Positions 23,895 to 33,420 of a DNA stretch of 64,000 nt are shown piece after piece (the stretch's first letter is position 1; each line of letters begins with the position of its first letter). Made by a program: the position numbers and the translations under genes. The DNA lies in assembly GCA_016713535.1 (NCBI GenBank), contig JADJOY010000023.1, positions 189,284 to 253,283 of the forward strand. The letters are read 5' to 3'. Origin of the DNA: Deltaproteobacteria bacterium. GTDB taxonomy: Bacteria; JADJOY01. The notes below the pieces were generated by a model. It was not told the origin of the DNA, ran no database searches, and worked only from the letters and a program-made list of their open reading frames with translations.

Positions 23895-26275
23895 ATGATC
23901 GCAACCCTTCTACTGCTCGCCGGCGCCGCCCTCGGCGAGCCAGCGGCGTGTCACCTCACGCTCGACGGCACCATCACCGACGCCGTCACGAACGCTCCGC
24001 TCGCCGGCGCTCGCGTCGTCCTCGACGGCGGTACATCCACGGTGGCGGACGAGCGCGGCGCTTACCGGTTCGAGGGCCTGTGCCCGGGCGCAGGCTCCCT
24101 GGAGGCGAGCCACCCGGGCCACGCTCCCTCGCGCAAGGCGCTGACGCTCGCGGACGACGGCACCCTCCTCGACCTCTCGTTGCCCCGAACACCGGGCGGC
24201 TCTCCCGACGAAGAGGTCGATGTGGTGGCGACCGAGATCCCGCCGCTCGACACCCACGCGACGGCGATCCTCGAAGGCGCCGCGCTGGAGCAGTCGAGCG
24301 GCAAGAGCCTCGCCGACACCCTCGCCCAGGTACCCGGGATCAGCGTGCTGCGCTCCGGGAACACCGCCAAGCCCATCGTGCGCGGCCAGTCGGGCTCGCG
24401 GGTGCTCATCCTCTACGACGGCGTGCGGCACGAGAGCCAGGACTGGGGGCTCGAGCATGCGCCCGAAGTGGACCCGTTCGCGGCGGGCTCGCTCGAGGTG
24501 GTGAAGGGATCCGCCGGCGTCCGCTACGGACCCGACGCGATCGCAGGGTGCTGCTGGTCGATCCGCATCCGCTCCTCGACGAGCCCGGGCTGCGTGCGGA
24601 CGTGCAGGCGATCGGCGCGCTCAACGGCCGGCGCGGCACCGGTGTAGTGCGGCTCGACGGCGCCCCCGAGTCGGTCGACGGCCTCGCGTGGCGGCTCGAG
24701 GGAAACTTCAGCAAGGGCGCGGCGCTCGAGACTCCCGACTACCCGCTCGAAAACACCGGGATCGAGGAGTGGAACGCGGGCGCCGCCGCGAGGATGCGCT
24801 GGGACGACTCGGTGGTCGAGGTCTCGCTGCGGCACAACGACCTCGTCAACGGCATCTGCAGCTGCATCCGCAACGACAGCCCGGAGCAGTTCTTCGCGCA
24901 GATCGAGAACCAGCAGCCCAACGGCGTCGAACTCTACCGCGTCGACTACGACATCGAGCGGCCCTACCAGGACGTCACCCACGACCTCGCGATGATCCGC
25001 GGCGGAACGCGCTTCGCCGAGGTGGGCGAGCTGCACTCGACGTATGCGTTCCAGACCAACCGCCGCAAGGAGTACGAGATCGTCCGCCAGGCCGTCGACG
25101 GGCCCCAGTTCGACTTCCAGCTCGATACCCATACCCTGGATGCCGACTTCGATCACTCGCGCGTGACGCTCGCGGACGGCCTCGAGCTGAGCGGTACCTG
25201 GGGCATGAGCGGCCGCTTCCAGGAGAACGTCTATTCGGGACTTCCGCTGATCCCGAACTACCGCAGCTACGGAGCCGGCGTCTTCGGCATCGAACGGCTG
25301 GACCTCGACGGCGTCGAGGTCTCGGTGGGTGGGCGCTACGACCACCTCTCCCAGGAGGCGTTCCTCGACGAGAGCGCTTACGCGCGGCACCGGGCGCGGG
25401 GAACGCTCGAACCGGACGCCTGCTCCGTCGCGGGCGAGGTCGCGTCGTGCCCGACCTCGTTCGACACCGGCTCGGTCACCCTGGGCGGTGCCGTGCCGCT
25501 CGGCGAGGCGCTCGTCGCCAAGCTCGACCTCTCCACCGCGTCGCGGTTCCCCACCATCGACGAGCTCTACATCAACGGCACCGCGCCGACGATGCCAGTG
25601 CTGGCCATCGGTGATCCGAGCCTCGGCGCCGAGACCAGCTACGGGGCCTCCGCAACCCTCGACCTCGACGACGGCTGGATCTCGGGGCAGGCGTCGGTGT
25701 TCGGTAGCTTCATCGACGACTACATCTACTTCGCGCCCGAGCTCGACCCCGACGGCGCGCCGATCTTCGACGTCCTGATCCGCGGCGCCTATCCACGCTT
25801 CAGCTACCGGCCCGTCGACGCGACCTTCTGGGGGGGTGAGGCGAGCGTGCTGCTGCGCTTCGAGCCGTTCGAGCTCGAGAGCCGCGCGGCCTGGGTTCGA
25901 GGACGCGACGTCGATGGAGGCGGTGACCTCGAGTGGGTTCCGCCGGACCGCTCCCGCGTCGCGCTCACCTATCACCCCCCGGGAGTCGGTGTTCTCGAGA
26001 GGCCGTTCGCGACCGTCTCGGGCGACTACGTCGCGGAGCAGACCCACTACGATTCCACCACCGACCTGAGCAGTCCGCCACCCGCGTATGCGCTCGTCGG
26101 GCTGGCCGTGGGGAGCGACCTCGAGATCGATGGCCAGCGTTTCCGCGCCTCGATCGAGGTCGAGAACCTGCTCGACGAGCGCTACCGGGACTACACGAGC
26201 CTCCTCAAGTACTTCGCCGACGAGCCAGGGCGGCAGGTCTTCCTGCGGCTCGGTGCCACCGTCGATCTCATGTGA
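23895..26275 (+). CDS. TonB-dependent receptor with carboxypeptidase-regulatory N-domain, one frameshift
   Basis: About 793 aa after restoring one base lost in the GGG run at 24546-24548. Signal peptide 1-18; a CarboxypepD-reg-like domain at about 19-100 (VTNAPLAGARVVLDG, ADERGAYRFEGLCPG). The plug at about 115-230 has GKSLADTLAQVPGISVLRSG, RVLILYDGVRHESQDWGLEH and SLEVVKGSAGVRYGPDAIAG. The beta-barrel then runs to the C-terminus, which ends in an aromatic-rich strand (FLRLGATVDLM). The GLEHAPEVDPF plug segment is like ZnuD-type zinc receptors. Zinc uptake is inferred from that and from the neighbours. Confidence 0.85.
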
Positions 26276-26421
26276 GCGCGGGCGGAACCCGACCCCGGTT
26301 GCACCGCCAACCGGGTGGAGGTCCAGCACACGTCACGACGGCCGGGGCGGTTCGCCGCCACGAATCGCCCGGTGCTAGATACCGGGCGTCTCGGCACACG
26401 TCGTCCAGATCCGGTCCCGCC

Positions 26422-26742
26422 GTGAAGCGCTTCGTCTTCGCTCCCGCCGCCTGCGCCCTGGCGCTGTTGCTGACCCTGTGGGCCAGCATCGATGTGGCGG
26501 CGTTTCACGTGCGCCGCGGAATCGACCGCTCCCCTCGCACCGGCGGCGGCACGTCGGCGGCGCTCAGCGCCCACGAACCGACCCACGTCTGCGCGTTCGC
26601 GGCGGTCGCGAACGCCGCGCACATGGCGCCGCTCGCCGTCGAGGACGCGCCGCTCGTCCGCGCCGAGCGCGCGGCGCTCGCGCTCGCCTCGCCGCGCCCG
26701 ATCCCCGGGCGCACCGCCTCCGGGCTCGCTCCTCCCGCCTGA
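26422..26742 (+). CDS. Small exported His/Cys protein
   Basis: 106 aa from a GTG. Signal peptide (FAPAACALALLLTLWASIDV), then AFHVRRGIDRS and a cluster HEPTHVCAFAAVANAAHMAP with three His and one Cys. It resembles in plan the proteins at 21974 and 22606 and lies between the TonB receptor and the porin. Function unknown; possible periplasmic zinc-binding accessory. Confidence 0.5.
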   Translation: MKRFVFAPAACALALLLTLWASIDVAAFHVRRGIDRSPRTGGGTSAALSAHEPTHVCAFAAVANAAHMAPLAVEDAPLVRAERAALALASPRPIPGRTASGLAPPA

Positions 26743-26907
26743 TCTCGGCCCTCGCCCAGTCCGCCGCAGGCGGGCGTGTTCCGTCGTCTCGGCGGGACCG
26801 CTCGCGACGGCGGTCCACCGAGATCCGCGCTCGTTCGCGCCGCTTCGTCGGCGCGAGCGGCGCTCGTCGCGGCGCGCGATTCACGTGCGTCGCGGGAGGA
26901 CGTGCTC

Positions 26908-28188
26908 ATGAACCTCGCGGCTCGCCGCGTTTTCCGCGCGCTCTGCGCGCTCGCCTTCGCATCGTTCCCGCTCGCGCCGCTCGCCTGGGCCGAGGACGCT
27001 TCGTCCTCGGGCTCGGGCGGCTTCAACTGGACCGCTCCGATCCGTGTGGCCGGCGCCGGCCCCGCCTACCTGAACCTCTCGCTCGACGCGCTGTTCGCGG
27101 TCGGCACCTCGAGCGAGGCGGACGTCACATCGCTCGAGCTCGGCGGGCACGACCCGAGCCAGCGCGGCTTCACCGTCCAGAACGTCGAGGTGGTCTTCGA
27201 CGGGGCCGTGGATCCGTACCTCCGCGGCGCGGCCAACATCATCTTCCAGATCGACCCCGAGGGTGAGACGGTCGTCGAGCTCGAGGAGGCCTACCTCGTC
27301 ACCCAGTCGCTGCCGGCCGACCTGCAGGTGAAGGCCGGCCAGTACCTCACCGAGCTCGGCCGCATCAACAGCCGCCACCCCCACCAGTGGGACTTCGTCG
27401 ATCTGCCGCTCGTCAACGGCCGGCTGCTCGGCGGAGACGGGCTGCGCGGCCCGGGCGCGCGGCTGTCGTGGCTGATCCCGCTGCCCTTCTATTCCGAGCT
27501 GATCGCCGGCGTGCAGAACAGCCAGGGCGAGACCGCGGCGAGCTTCCGCAACGAGAACGAGGGGGAGCCGCTCTACGGTCGGATCCCCGAGGACCGCGGC
27601 GTGAACGACCTGGGCGACATGTTGTGGAGCGGCCGCTGGGCGAGCTCGTTCGACGTCACCGACGAGCAGACGCTGGTGTTCGGCTTCTCCGGCGTCGGCG
27701 GCCCCAACGCCACGGGCGCGAACACCCACACCCAGATCTACGGCGCCGACCTCTTCTGGAAGTGGAAGTCGCCGCGCGCGGAGCAGGGCTTCCCGTTCGC
27801 CTCGTTCACGACCGAGGTCCTGTACCGGAGGTACCAGGCGGGCGCGTTCGAAGCCGAGCCGGAGGACCCCGAAGAGCCGCCGCTCGTGCTGCCGCACGAG
27901 ACCCTCGACGACTGGGGGCTCTACGCGCAGGCGAGCTACGGCTTCACCCGCGGCTGGGTCGCGGGGCTGCGCGGGGACTACGTCGACGGCGAGACCGGCG
28001 CCTTCGATCCGGACCCCGACCGCTCGCAGCGGGTGAGAGTCTCACCGGTGCTCACCTGGTACCCGACCGAGTTCTCGAAGCTCCGGCTCCAGTACAACCT
28101 CGACCGCGTCGAGGACCGGGCCTACGACCACTCGATCTGGCTCTCGGCCGAGTTCCTGATCGGCAGCCACGGCGCGCACAGCTTCTGA
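26908..28188 (+). CDS. Outer-membrane porin-like protein of the zinc cluster
   Basis: 426 aa from the ATG at 26908 (GGGAGGA upstream). Signal peptide ends near ASFPLAPLAWAED. The body is a beta-barrel with many alternating strands, starting AYLNLSLDALFAVGTSSEAD and ending WLSAEFLIGSHGAHSF. His-containing loops SRHPHQWDFVDLP and ATGANTHTQIYGADL could bind metal. Proteins of this type are often encoded directly before znuA. It is 45 bp upstream of znuA and is probably co-transcribed. Confidence 0.75.
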   Translation: MNLAARRVFRALCALAFASFPLAPLAWAEDASSSGSGGFNWTAPIRVAGAGPAYLNLSLDALFAVGTSSEADVTSLELGGHDPSQRGFTVQNVEVVFDGAVDPYLRGAANIIFQIDPEGETVVELEEAYLVTQSLPADLQVKAGQYLTELGRINSRHPHQWDFVDLPLVNGRLLGGDGLRGPGARLSWLIPLPFYSELIAGVQNSQGETAASFRNENEGEPLYGRIPEDRGVNDLGDMLWSGRWASSFDVTDEQTLVFGFSGVGGPNATGANTHTQIYGADLFWKWKSPRAEQGFPFASFTTEVLYRRYQAGAFEAEPEDPEEPPLVLPHETLDDWGLYAQASYGFTRGWVAGLRGDYVDGETGAFDPDPDRSQRVRVSPVLTWYPTEFSKLRLQYNLDRVEDRAYDHSIWLSAEFLIGSHGAHSF

Positions 28189-28233
28189 CTTCTCGGGCGG
28201 CGCCGCCTCGCGCGCGCCGCGGGAGATCCTTCC

Positions 28234-29211
28234 ATGAAACGAACCGAAAACCTTCTCGTGCTCTTCGCGGCGGTCGGCTCGATCGTGCTCGGCGCCGCGC
28301 TCTCACCCGTCACCGCCCGCGCCGCCGAGCTGCGCGTGGTCGCCTCCACCCCCGACCTCGGCGCGATCGCCAAGGCGGTGGGCGGCGATCGCGTCGACGT
28401 GACCTCGATCGCGCGCGGCACCGAGGACCCGCACTTCGTCGACCCCAAGCCGAGCCACGTGGTGAGCCTGAATCGCGCCGACGCGCTCGTCGAGGGCGGC
28501 GCCGAGCTCGAGCTGGGCTGGCTGCCCAGGCTCGTCGAGTCGTCCCGCAACGCGAAGATCGCGACCGGCGCGCCAGGGCGGATCGTCGCCAACGCGGGAG
28601 TCCAGCTCCTCGAGATCCCGACCGGACCGGTCGACCGCTCGATGGGCGACGTCCACCCGGGCGGCAATCCGCACTACCTGCTCGATCCGCGCAACGCCGT
28701 GATCGTCGCCGAGGATCTTTCGCGACGTTTCGCCGCGCTCGACGCCAGCGGTGCCGAGACCTACCGCGCCAACGCGGCGGCCTTCACGTCCGACCTGAAG
28801 AGCCGCATCCAGGGCTGGGAGGCGCGCCTCGCCAGCCTGCGCGGCGCGAAGGTGGTCGAGTACCACAAGCTCTTCGAGTACCTCGCGAGCTGGCTCGGGC
28901 TCGACATCGTGGGCCAGGTCGAGCCCAAGCCGGGGATCCCGCCCAATCCCCAGCACGTCGCGGCGCTCGAGGCGAAGATGCGGACCGAGAAGGTGCCGGT
29001 GCTGCTCGCCACCACCTACCACCCCTCCGAGGTGACCGCGGAGATCGCACACCGCACGGGCGCCGCCGTGGCGACGATCCCCACCTCGGTGGGCGACGGC
29101 GAGGGCAACACCAGCTACGTGGCGATGGTCGAGCAGATCGTGACCGCGCTCGCCAAGGCCGCGAAGTCCGCGCCGTCCGCCACTCCCGCCCCGAGCACCG
29201 AGGGCCACTGA
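28234..29211 (+). CDS. znuA: ZnuA-type zinc/manganese ABC transporter binding protein
   Basis: A protein of 325 aa. Signal peptide 1-30. Cluster A-I metal ligands are visible: His in TEDPHFVDPKPSH, His in PGGNPHYLLDP, and His in VEYHKLFEYLA. ATTYHPSEV is in place of the usual last ligand region. The long His-rich loop of enteric ZnuA is absent; MGDVHPGGNPH is its short counterpart. It delivers Zn2+ (or Mn2+) to the ZnuB permease encoded one base downstream. Confidence 0.92.
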   Translation: MKRTENLLVLFAAVGSIVLGAALSPVTARAAELRVVASTPDLGAIAKAVGGDRVDVTSIARGTEDPHFVDPKPSHVVSLNRADALVEGGAELELGWLPRLVESSRNAKIATGAPGRIVANAGVQLLEIPTGPVDRSMGDVHPGGNPHYLLDPRNAVIVAEDLSRRFAALDASGAETYRANAAAFTSDLKSRIQGWEARLASLRGAKVVEYHKLFEYLASWLGLDIVGQVEPKPGIPPNPQHVAALEAKMRTEKVPVLLATTYHPSEVTAEIAHRTGAAVATIPTSVGDGEGNTSYVAMVEQIVTALAKAAKSAPSATPAPSTEGH

Positions 29212-29212
29212 C

Positions 29213-30033
29213 ATGGAGATCCTCCACGTGATGGCGCTGCCGTTCCTGGCGTGCCTGGTGCTGGTCGGCATCCACGGCTACCTGGGACTTCACATCCTCG
29301 CCCGCGGCGTCATCTTCGTGGACCTGGCGCTCGCGCAGATCGCGGCGCTGGGAGCGGTGCTGGCGCTGGTGGTGGGTCTCGATCACGAGGGGCCGTGGGC
29401 GTACTGGTTCTCGGTCGCGTTCACGCTCGCGGGCGCCGCGATGTTCGCGTTCACCCGCACCCGCCGCCAGCGCATCCCCCAGGAAGCGGTGATCGGCATC
29501 ACCTACGCGGTCGCCGCGGCGGCGGGCGTGATCGCCCTCGACAAGGCTCCCCACGGCGCCGAGGAGCTCAAGGAGATGCTCACCGGCGCGATCCTGTGGG
29601 TGAACGCCAAGACGGTGCTGCACTCGGCGGCGGTCTACGCGGTGATGGGGATCGTCCACTGGGTGTTCCGCGACAAGTTCGTGGCGATCTCGTTCGAGCC
29701 CGAGCGCGCGCTCGCCGAGGGCATCTCGGTCAGGTTCTGGGACTTCGTGTTCTACGCGACGTTCGGGATCATCATCACGATCTCGGTGCCCGTGGCGGGC
29801 GTGCTGCTGGTGTTCCCGTCCCTGCTCGTGCCGGCGGTGGCGTCGGCGCTGCTGGTGCGCGGGCTGCGCGCGCGGCTGGCGACGGCGTCCGCGATCGGGA
29901 TGGTGGGCAGCGGGATCGGGTGTGTCGCGAGCTACACCTCGACCTGCCGACCGGAGCCGCGGTGGTGGTGGTGTTCGGCGCGATGCTGGCGCTGATCGCG
30001 GGGGCGGCGACGCTACGCCGCGCGGCGGGCTGA
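29213..30033 (+). CDS. znuB: ZnuB-type ABC permease, one frameshift near the 3' end
   Basis: About 273 aa if one C is restored at about 29932-29934 (AGC TAC CAC CTC GAC expected). Eight or so helices; family blocks VDLALAQIAALGAVLA, RQRIPQEAVIGITYAV and LLVFPSLLVPAVASALL are present. After the shift the proper end HLDLPTGAAVVVVFGAMLAL is found, stopping at 30033. The ATG is one base after the znuA stop. No ZnuC ATPase gene is next to it or elsewhere in the window, which is unusual for this operon. Confidence 0.88.
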
Positions 30034-30432
30034 GACGGGAGGTACGCGACGGGCGGGTGCGAACGAGCGACCGCGAGCTCGCCCGATCTCACGCGCGGCG
30101 CTCTCGAGCGAGACGGACACGCACCCGCCGATCGCCTCCGATTCCGGGCGGCCTCGCGGCCGCTCGACCTCCGGTCTGGAGGGCCCGCCTCCGGCGGGCC
30201 GGGCCGGCCGCGCCTCGCGAACCGCTCGATCCTCGGCGCCCGACGGAGCGGGCGCGCTCCAGCCGATCGGGGCGCGATGCGGGTGGAGGCGCGCGCCATG
30301 CCTCCGCCTTCGAATTTCCGGCTCGCGCCGGGCGTCGATGGTGGGATGGCGGGACGTCGCGCGACGTCCCGCGTCGCGCGCGGATTTGCGCCATCCTGTG
30401 CCGTCCCCGAATCGCCCGATCACGAGAGCGCC
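30034..30432. repeat. Intergenic region with family C and family A repeats
   Basis: Family C occurs at 30171-30205 (GGTCTGGAGGGCCCGCCTCC, reverse orientation). A reversed family A core lies at about 30215-30275 (GGCGCCCGACGGAGCGGGCG, then CGCTCCAGCCGATCGG). Short palindrome GGGACGTCGCGCGACGTCCC at 30352-30371. No gene is supported. This gap separates the metal island from the M16 peptidase. Confidence 0.7.
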
Positions 30433-33240
30433 ATGCCGAGAATGCCCAGGATCCCCCGACTCCTCACGCTCGCCTGCGCCGCCGCGCTGCTCGTCGCCGA
30501 TTCCGCCGCAAGCCCGGTGCGCGCCGACGAGCTTGCCGAGCGCTTTCCCGCCGACGTCCGCGCGGCCCTCGAGGCGCTGCCCGGCGCCGCTCGCCCCGTC
30601 GAGCTGCGCGCCTCACCGGGCGGCGCGCTCTACGCGCTCCTGCCCAACGGCGCCGAGCTGATCGTCCAGGAGAAGCGGAACGCGCCGGTGGTGTCGGTGC
30701 AGGCGTGGGTGCGCACCGGCGCGATCCACGAGCAGGAGTGGATGGGCGCGGGGCTCAGCCACTACTGCGAGCACCTGCTCTTCAAGGGCACCACCAAGCG
30801 CCCCACCGGCCAGCTCGATCAGGACATCCGCGGCGGCGGTGGCGACAACAACGCGTACACCAACAGCGAGCGCACCGTGTACCACGCGACCACGGCGGCC
30901 TCGAGCTTCGCCACCGCGTTCGACGCGATCGCGGACATGGTCGCCAACTCCACCTTCCCGCCCGAGGAGGTGAAGAAGGAGCACGGCGTGGTGCGCAAGG
31001 AGCTCGAGCGCGCCAGCGACGATCCCGACCGCGCGCTCTACGACACCTTCGAGGCGACCGTGTACCAGGTGCACCCGTACCGGGTGCCGGTCCTCGGCTA
31101 CCTCGATCGCTTCGACCGCGTCACTCGCGAAGAGGTCTACGCCTACTACAAACGCCGCTACAGCCCCTCCAACACGGTGTTCATCGCGGTCGGCGACTTC
31201 GCGGCCGCGGATGCGCTCACGTTCATGGCGAAGACCGTGGCGCCGTGGAAGCGCACCAGCGTGCCGCCCGCGCTGGTGCCGAGCGAGCCCGAGCAGATCG
31301 CGCCGCGCGAGGTCGCGATCTCGCACCACCTCGCCAAGGTGCCGAAGCTGATCCTCGGCTTCCCCACGGTGTCGGCGCGCGACCCGGACCTCTACGCCCT
31401 GGACGTGCTCGCGAGCGTGCTCGGCAGCGGGCGCTCGAGCCGCCTCTACCAGACGGTCAAGGACCAGCAGAAGCTGGTGCTCGACGTCGCCGCCTTCAAC
31501 TACACACCGACCTACCCGGGCTACTTCGGGGTCTCGGCAACCGCCGAGGCCGCCAACCTGGAGGCCGCGCGCGCCGCGATCCTCGCCGTGCTCGAGGACG
31601 CGCGTCGTCGCGCCCCCGACGCCGCCGAGCTTGCGCGCGTCAAGCGCGAGATCGCGTCGAGCCGGGTGTTCAACCTCATGACCGCCGAAGGGATCGCCGA
31701 GCAGCTCGGGCAGGACTGGCTCACCACCGGCGACCTCGATTTCGCGCGCCTCTACGCCGAGCGCATCCAGAGCGTGACGCCCGAGCAGGTGCTCGCGGTG
31801 GCGCGGAAGTACCTCGACCCCATGAAGCTGAACGTGGCCCTACTCACGGCGGCGCCACCCGCGGGCGCGGCGAGCTCCGCCGAGCCGACGACGTCGCTCG
31901 CCCCCCCCGCGACGACGAGCGAGGCCGCGAGCGCGTCGCAGGCGAGCGAGCTCGAAGCGCTGCGCGCGCTTCCCGAGGTCCGCGACGCCAGCGCGCGTAC
32001 CCTCGCCGGAACGACCGTGTTCGAGCTCACGCTCGCGAGCGGGCTACGCGTGGTGGTCCGCGAGGATGCGTCGATCCCCGTGGTCCACGGCGCGATCGCC
32101 AGCCTCGGCGGCCAGCGCTCGGAGCCGGCGGATCAGGCAGGCGCGGGCAACCTCGTCGCGCACATGCTGGATCGCGGCAGCGCGGCCTTCACGAAGGCCG
32201 AGCTCGCCGCGCAGGTCGAGGGGCTGGGCGCCGACCTCTCCCCGTTCGGCGGACGCAACACCGTCGGCCTCCAGTTCCGCTGCCTGAAGGACGACCTGCC
32301 CAAGCTGCTTGGCCTCGCCGCGGAGAGCTTCCTGCGCCCCGCATTCCCCGTCGAGGAGCTCGACGGCTTGCGCCGCGAAGTGCTCGCGCAGATCGACGAG
32401 CAAGAGGAAAACCTCGCGAGCCTCGACCTCAAGCTCCTGCGCTCGCTGGTGTTCGGCGCGCACCCGTACTCGCGGCCGGTGCTCGGCACCAAGGAGAGCG
32501 TCCTCGCCATCACCGGCGCGAGCCTCTCCGACCTGCACCGCGCGTGGGTGCGGCCCGAGTCGAGCGTGGTGTCCTTCTCCGGCGACGTGCGCGCGTCCGA
32601 CGCGGTGCGGCTGGTGCTCGACACCTTCAAGAGCTTCCCGCTCTCCACCTCCACGGCGCAGAGCCCGGCGCCGATCGAGCCGATCGACGCGCCTCGAGCC
32701 GAGGCCAAGGCGGTCCCGGGACTCACCGGCGCGGCGCTCGCGCTCGGCTTCCAGGGCGTGAAGCTCGGCGACGCCGATCGCGAGGTCCTCGACCTGACCG
32801 ACCGGCTGCTCTCGGGGCTGGGCGGACGGCTCTACGAGGTGCTTCGCGAGCAGCTCGGCATCGCATACCAGGCGTTCGCGCGGAACGACAGCCAGGTCGA
32901 CGGCGGCTTCTTCACGTTCTTCATCCAGACCGACCCGCAGAACGTCGAGCGCGCCAAGCAGGTGTTCGCGAGTGAGATCGAGCGCCTCAAGAAGCAGCCG
33001 GTACCGGCCAAGGAGCTCGAGGCGATCAAGAAGTACTTCGCGGGCACCGAGGCGATCGCGCTCCAGGAACAAGGCGGCGTGGCGCTCAACATGGGTCTCT
33101 CGGTGCTCTACGGGCAGGGCATCGAGAACGTGTTCACGCGCCACGAGAAGATCGAGAAGATCACGCCCCAGGACATCCAGGCGGCCGCGCGGAAGTACTT
33201 CGTGATGGACCGATCGGCGGTCGCGGTCGTCAAGCCATAA
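30433..33240 (+). CDS. Tandem M16 metallopeptidase (one active, one degenerate domain)
   Basis: 935 aa from the ATG at 30433; signal peptide to about residue 32. The first M16 unit has the inverted zinc motif as HYCEH (in GLSHYCEHLLFKGT), with NNAYTNSERTVYHATT following. The later region KKEHGVVRKELERASDDPD supplies the third ligand. The second unit, from about residue 525, has NLVAHMLDRGSAAF in the matching place, so HxxEH is lost and it is presumably structural. FAR..S...GG.FTFFIQTDP near the end is the family substrate-clamping region. Periplasmic peptide or protein degradation; zinc enzyme. Confidence 0.93.
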   Translation: MPRMPRIPRLLTLACAAALLVADSAASPVRADELAERFPADVRAALEALPGAARPVELRASPGGALYALLPNGAELIVQEKRNAPVVSVQAWVRTGAIHEQEWMGAGLSHYCEHLLFKGTTKRPTGQLDQDIRGGGGDNNAYTNSERTVYHATTAASSFATAFDAIADMVANSTFPPEEVKKEHGVVRKELERASDDPDRALYDTFEATVYQVHPYRVPVLGYLDRFDRVTREEVYAYYKRRYSPSNTVFIAVGDFAAADALTFMAKTVAPWKRTSVPPALVPSEPEQIAPREVAISHHLAKVPKLILGFPTVSARDPDLYALDVLASVLGSGRSSRLYQTVKDQQKLVLDVAAFNYTPTYPGYFGVSATAEAANLEAARAAILAVLEDARRRAPDAAELARVKREIASSRVFNLMTAEGIAEQLGQDWLTTGDLDFARLYAERIQSVTPEQVLAVARKYLDPMKLNVALLTAAPPAGAASSAEPTTSLAPPATTSEAASASQASELEALRALPEVRDASARTLAGTTVFELTLASGLRVVVREDASIPVVHGAIASLGGQRSEPADQAGAGNLVAHMLDRGSAAFTKAELAAQVEGLGADLSPFGGRNTVGLQFRCLKDDLPKLLGLAAESFLRPAFPVEELDGLRREVLAQIDEQEENLASLDLKLLRSLVFGAHPYSRPVLGTKESVLAITGASLSDLHRAWVRPESSVVSFSGDVRASDAVRLVLDTFKSFPLSTSTAQSPAPIEPIDAPRAEAKAVPGLTGAALALGFQGVKLGDADREVLDLTDRLLSGLGGRLYEVLREQLGIAYQAFARNDSQVDGGFFTFFIQTDPQNVERAKQVFASEIERLKKQPVPAKELEAIKKYFAGTEAIALQEQGGVALNMGLSVLYGQGIENVFTRHEKIEKITPQDIQAAARKYFVMDRSAVAVVKP

Positions 33241-33245
33241 CGGCG

Positions 33246-33415
33246 GCAGCCCGCCGGAGGGCGGTCCTCCAGACCGGGATCCAGCGGCTGGAGCGCGCCC
33301 GCTCCGTCGGGCGCCGGGGCTCGAGCGGCCGGCGTACTGGGATCCACGGCACGGGCGACGCGGGCGACCGCGCGTATCGCCGGGCACGCGGCGCGTGCCC
33401 CTCCCCGATCGCGCC
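33246..33415. repeat. Family C plus family A repeat in a convergent gap
   Basis: Family C at 33248-33280 (GCCCGCCGGAGGGCGGTCCT), immediately followed by one family A unit at 33283-33415. That unit holds GGCTGGAGCGCGCCCGCTCC, GGGATCCACGGC and the palindromic core GGGCACGC-GGC-GCGTGCCC. It fills the space between the M16 stop and the convergent methyltransferase stop. Confidence 0.85.
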
Positions 33416-33420
33416 CGCCG

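Noticed and set aside
22417-23904. 495-codon minus-strand open frame opposite the lipoprotein and small exported gene
   Set aside because: Arg/Gly-rich, antisense to genes with clear signal peptides and ribosome sites; no domain recognised.
24524-26329. 601-codon minus-strand open frame opposite the TonB receptor
   Set aside because: Mirror frame of a well-supported receptor; composition typical of high-GC shadow frames.
29932-29934. Programmed frameshift in znuB
   Set aside because: No slippery heptamer or downstream structure is evident, and similar single-base breaks occur in unrelated genes.
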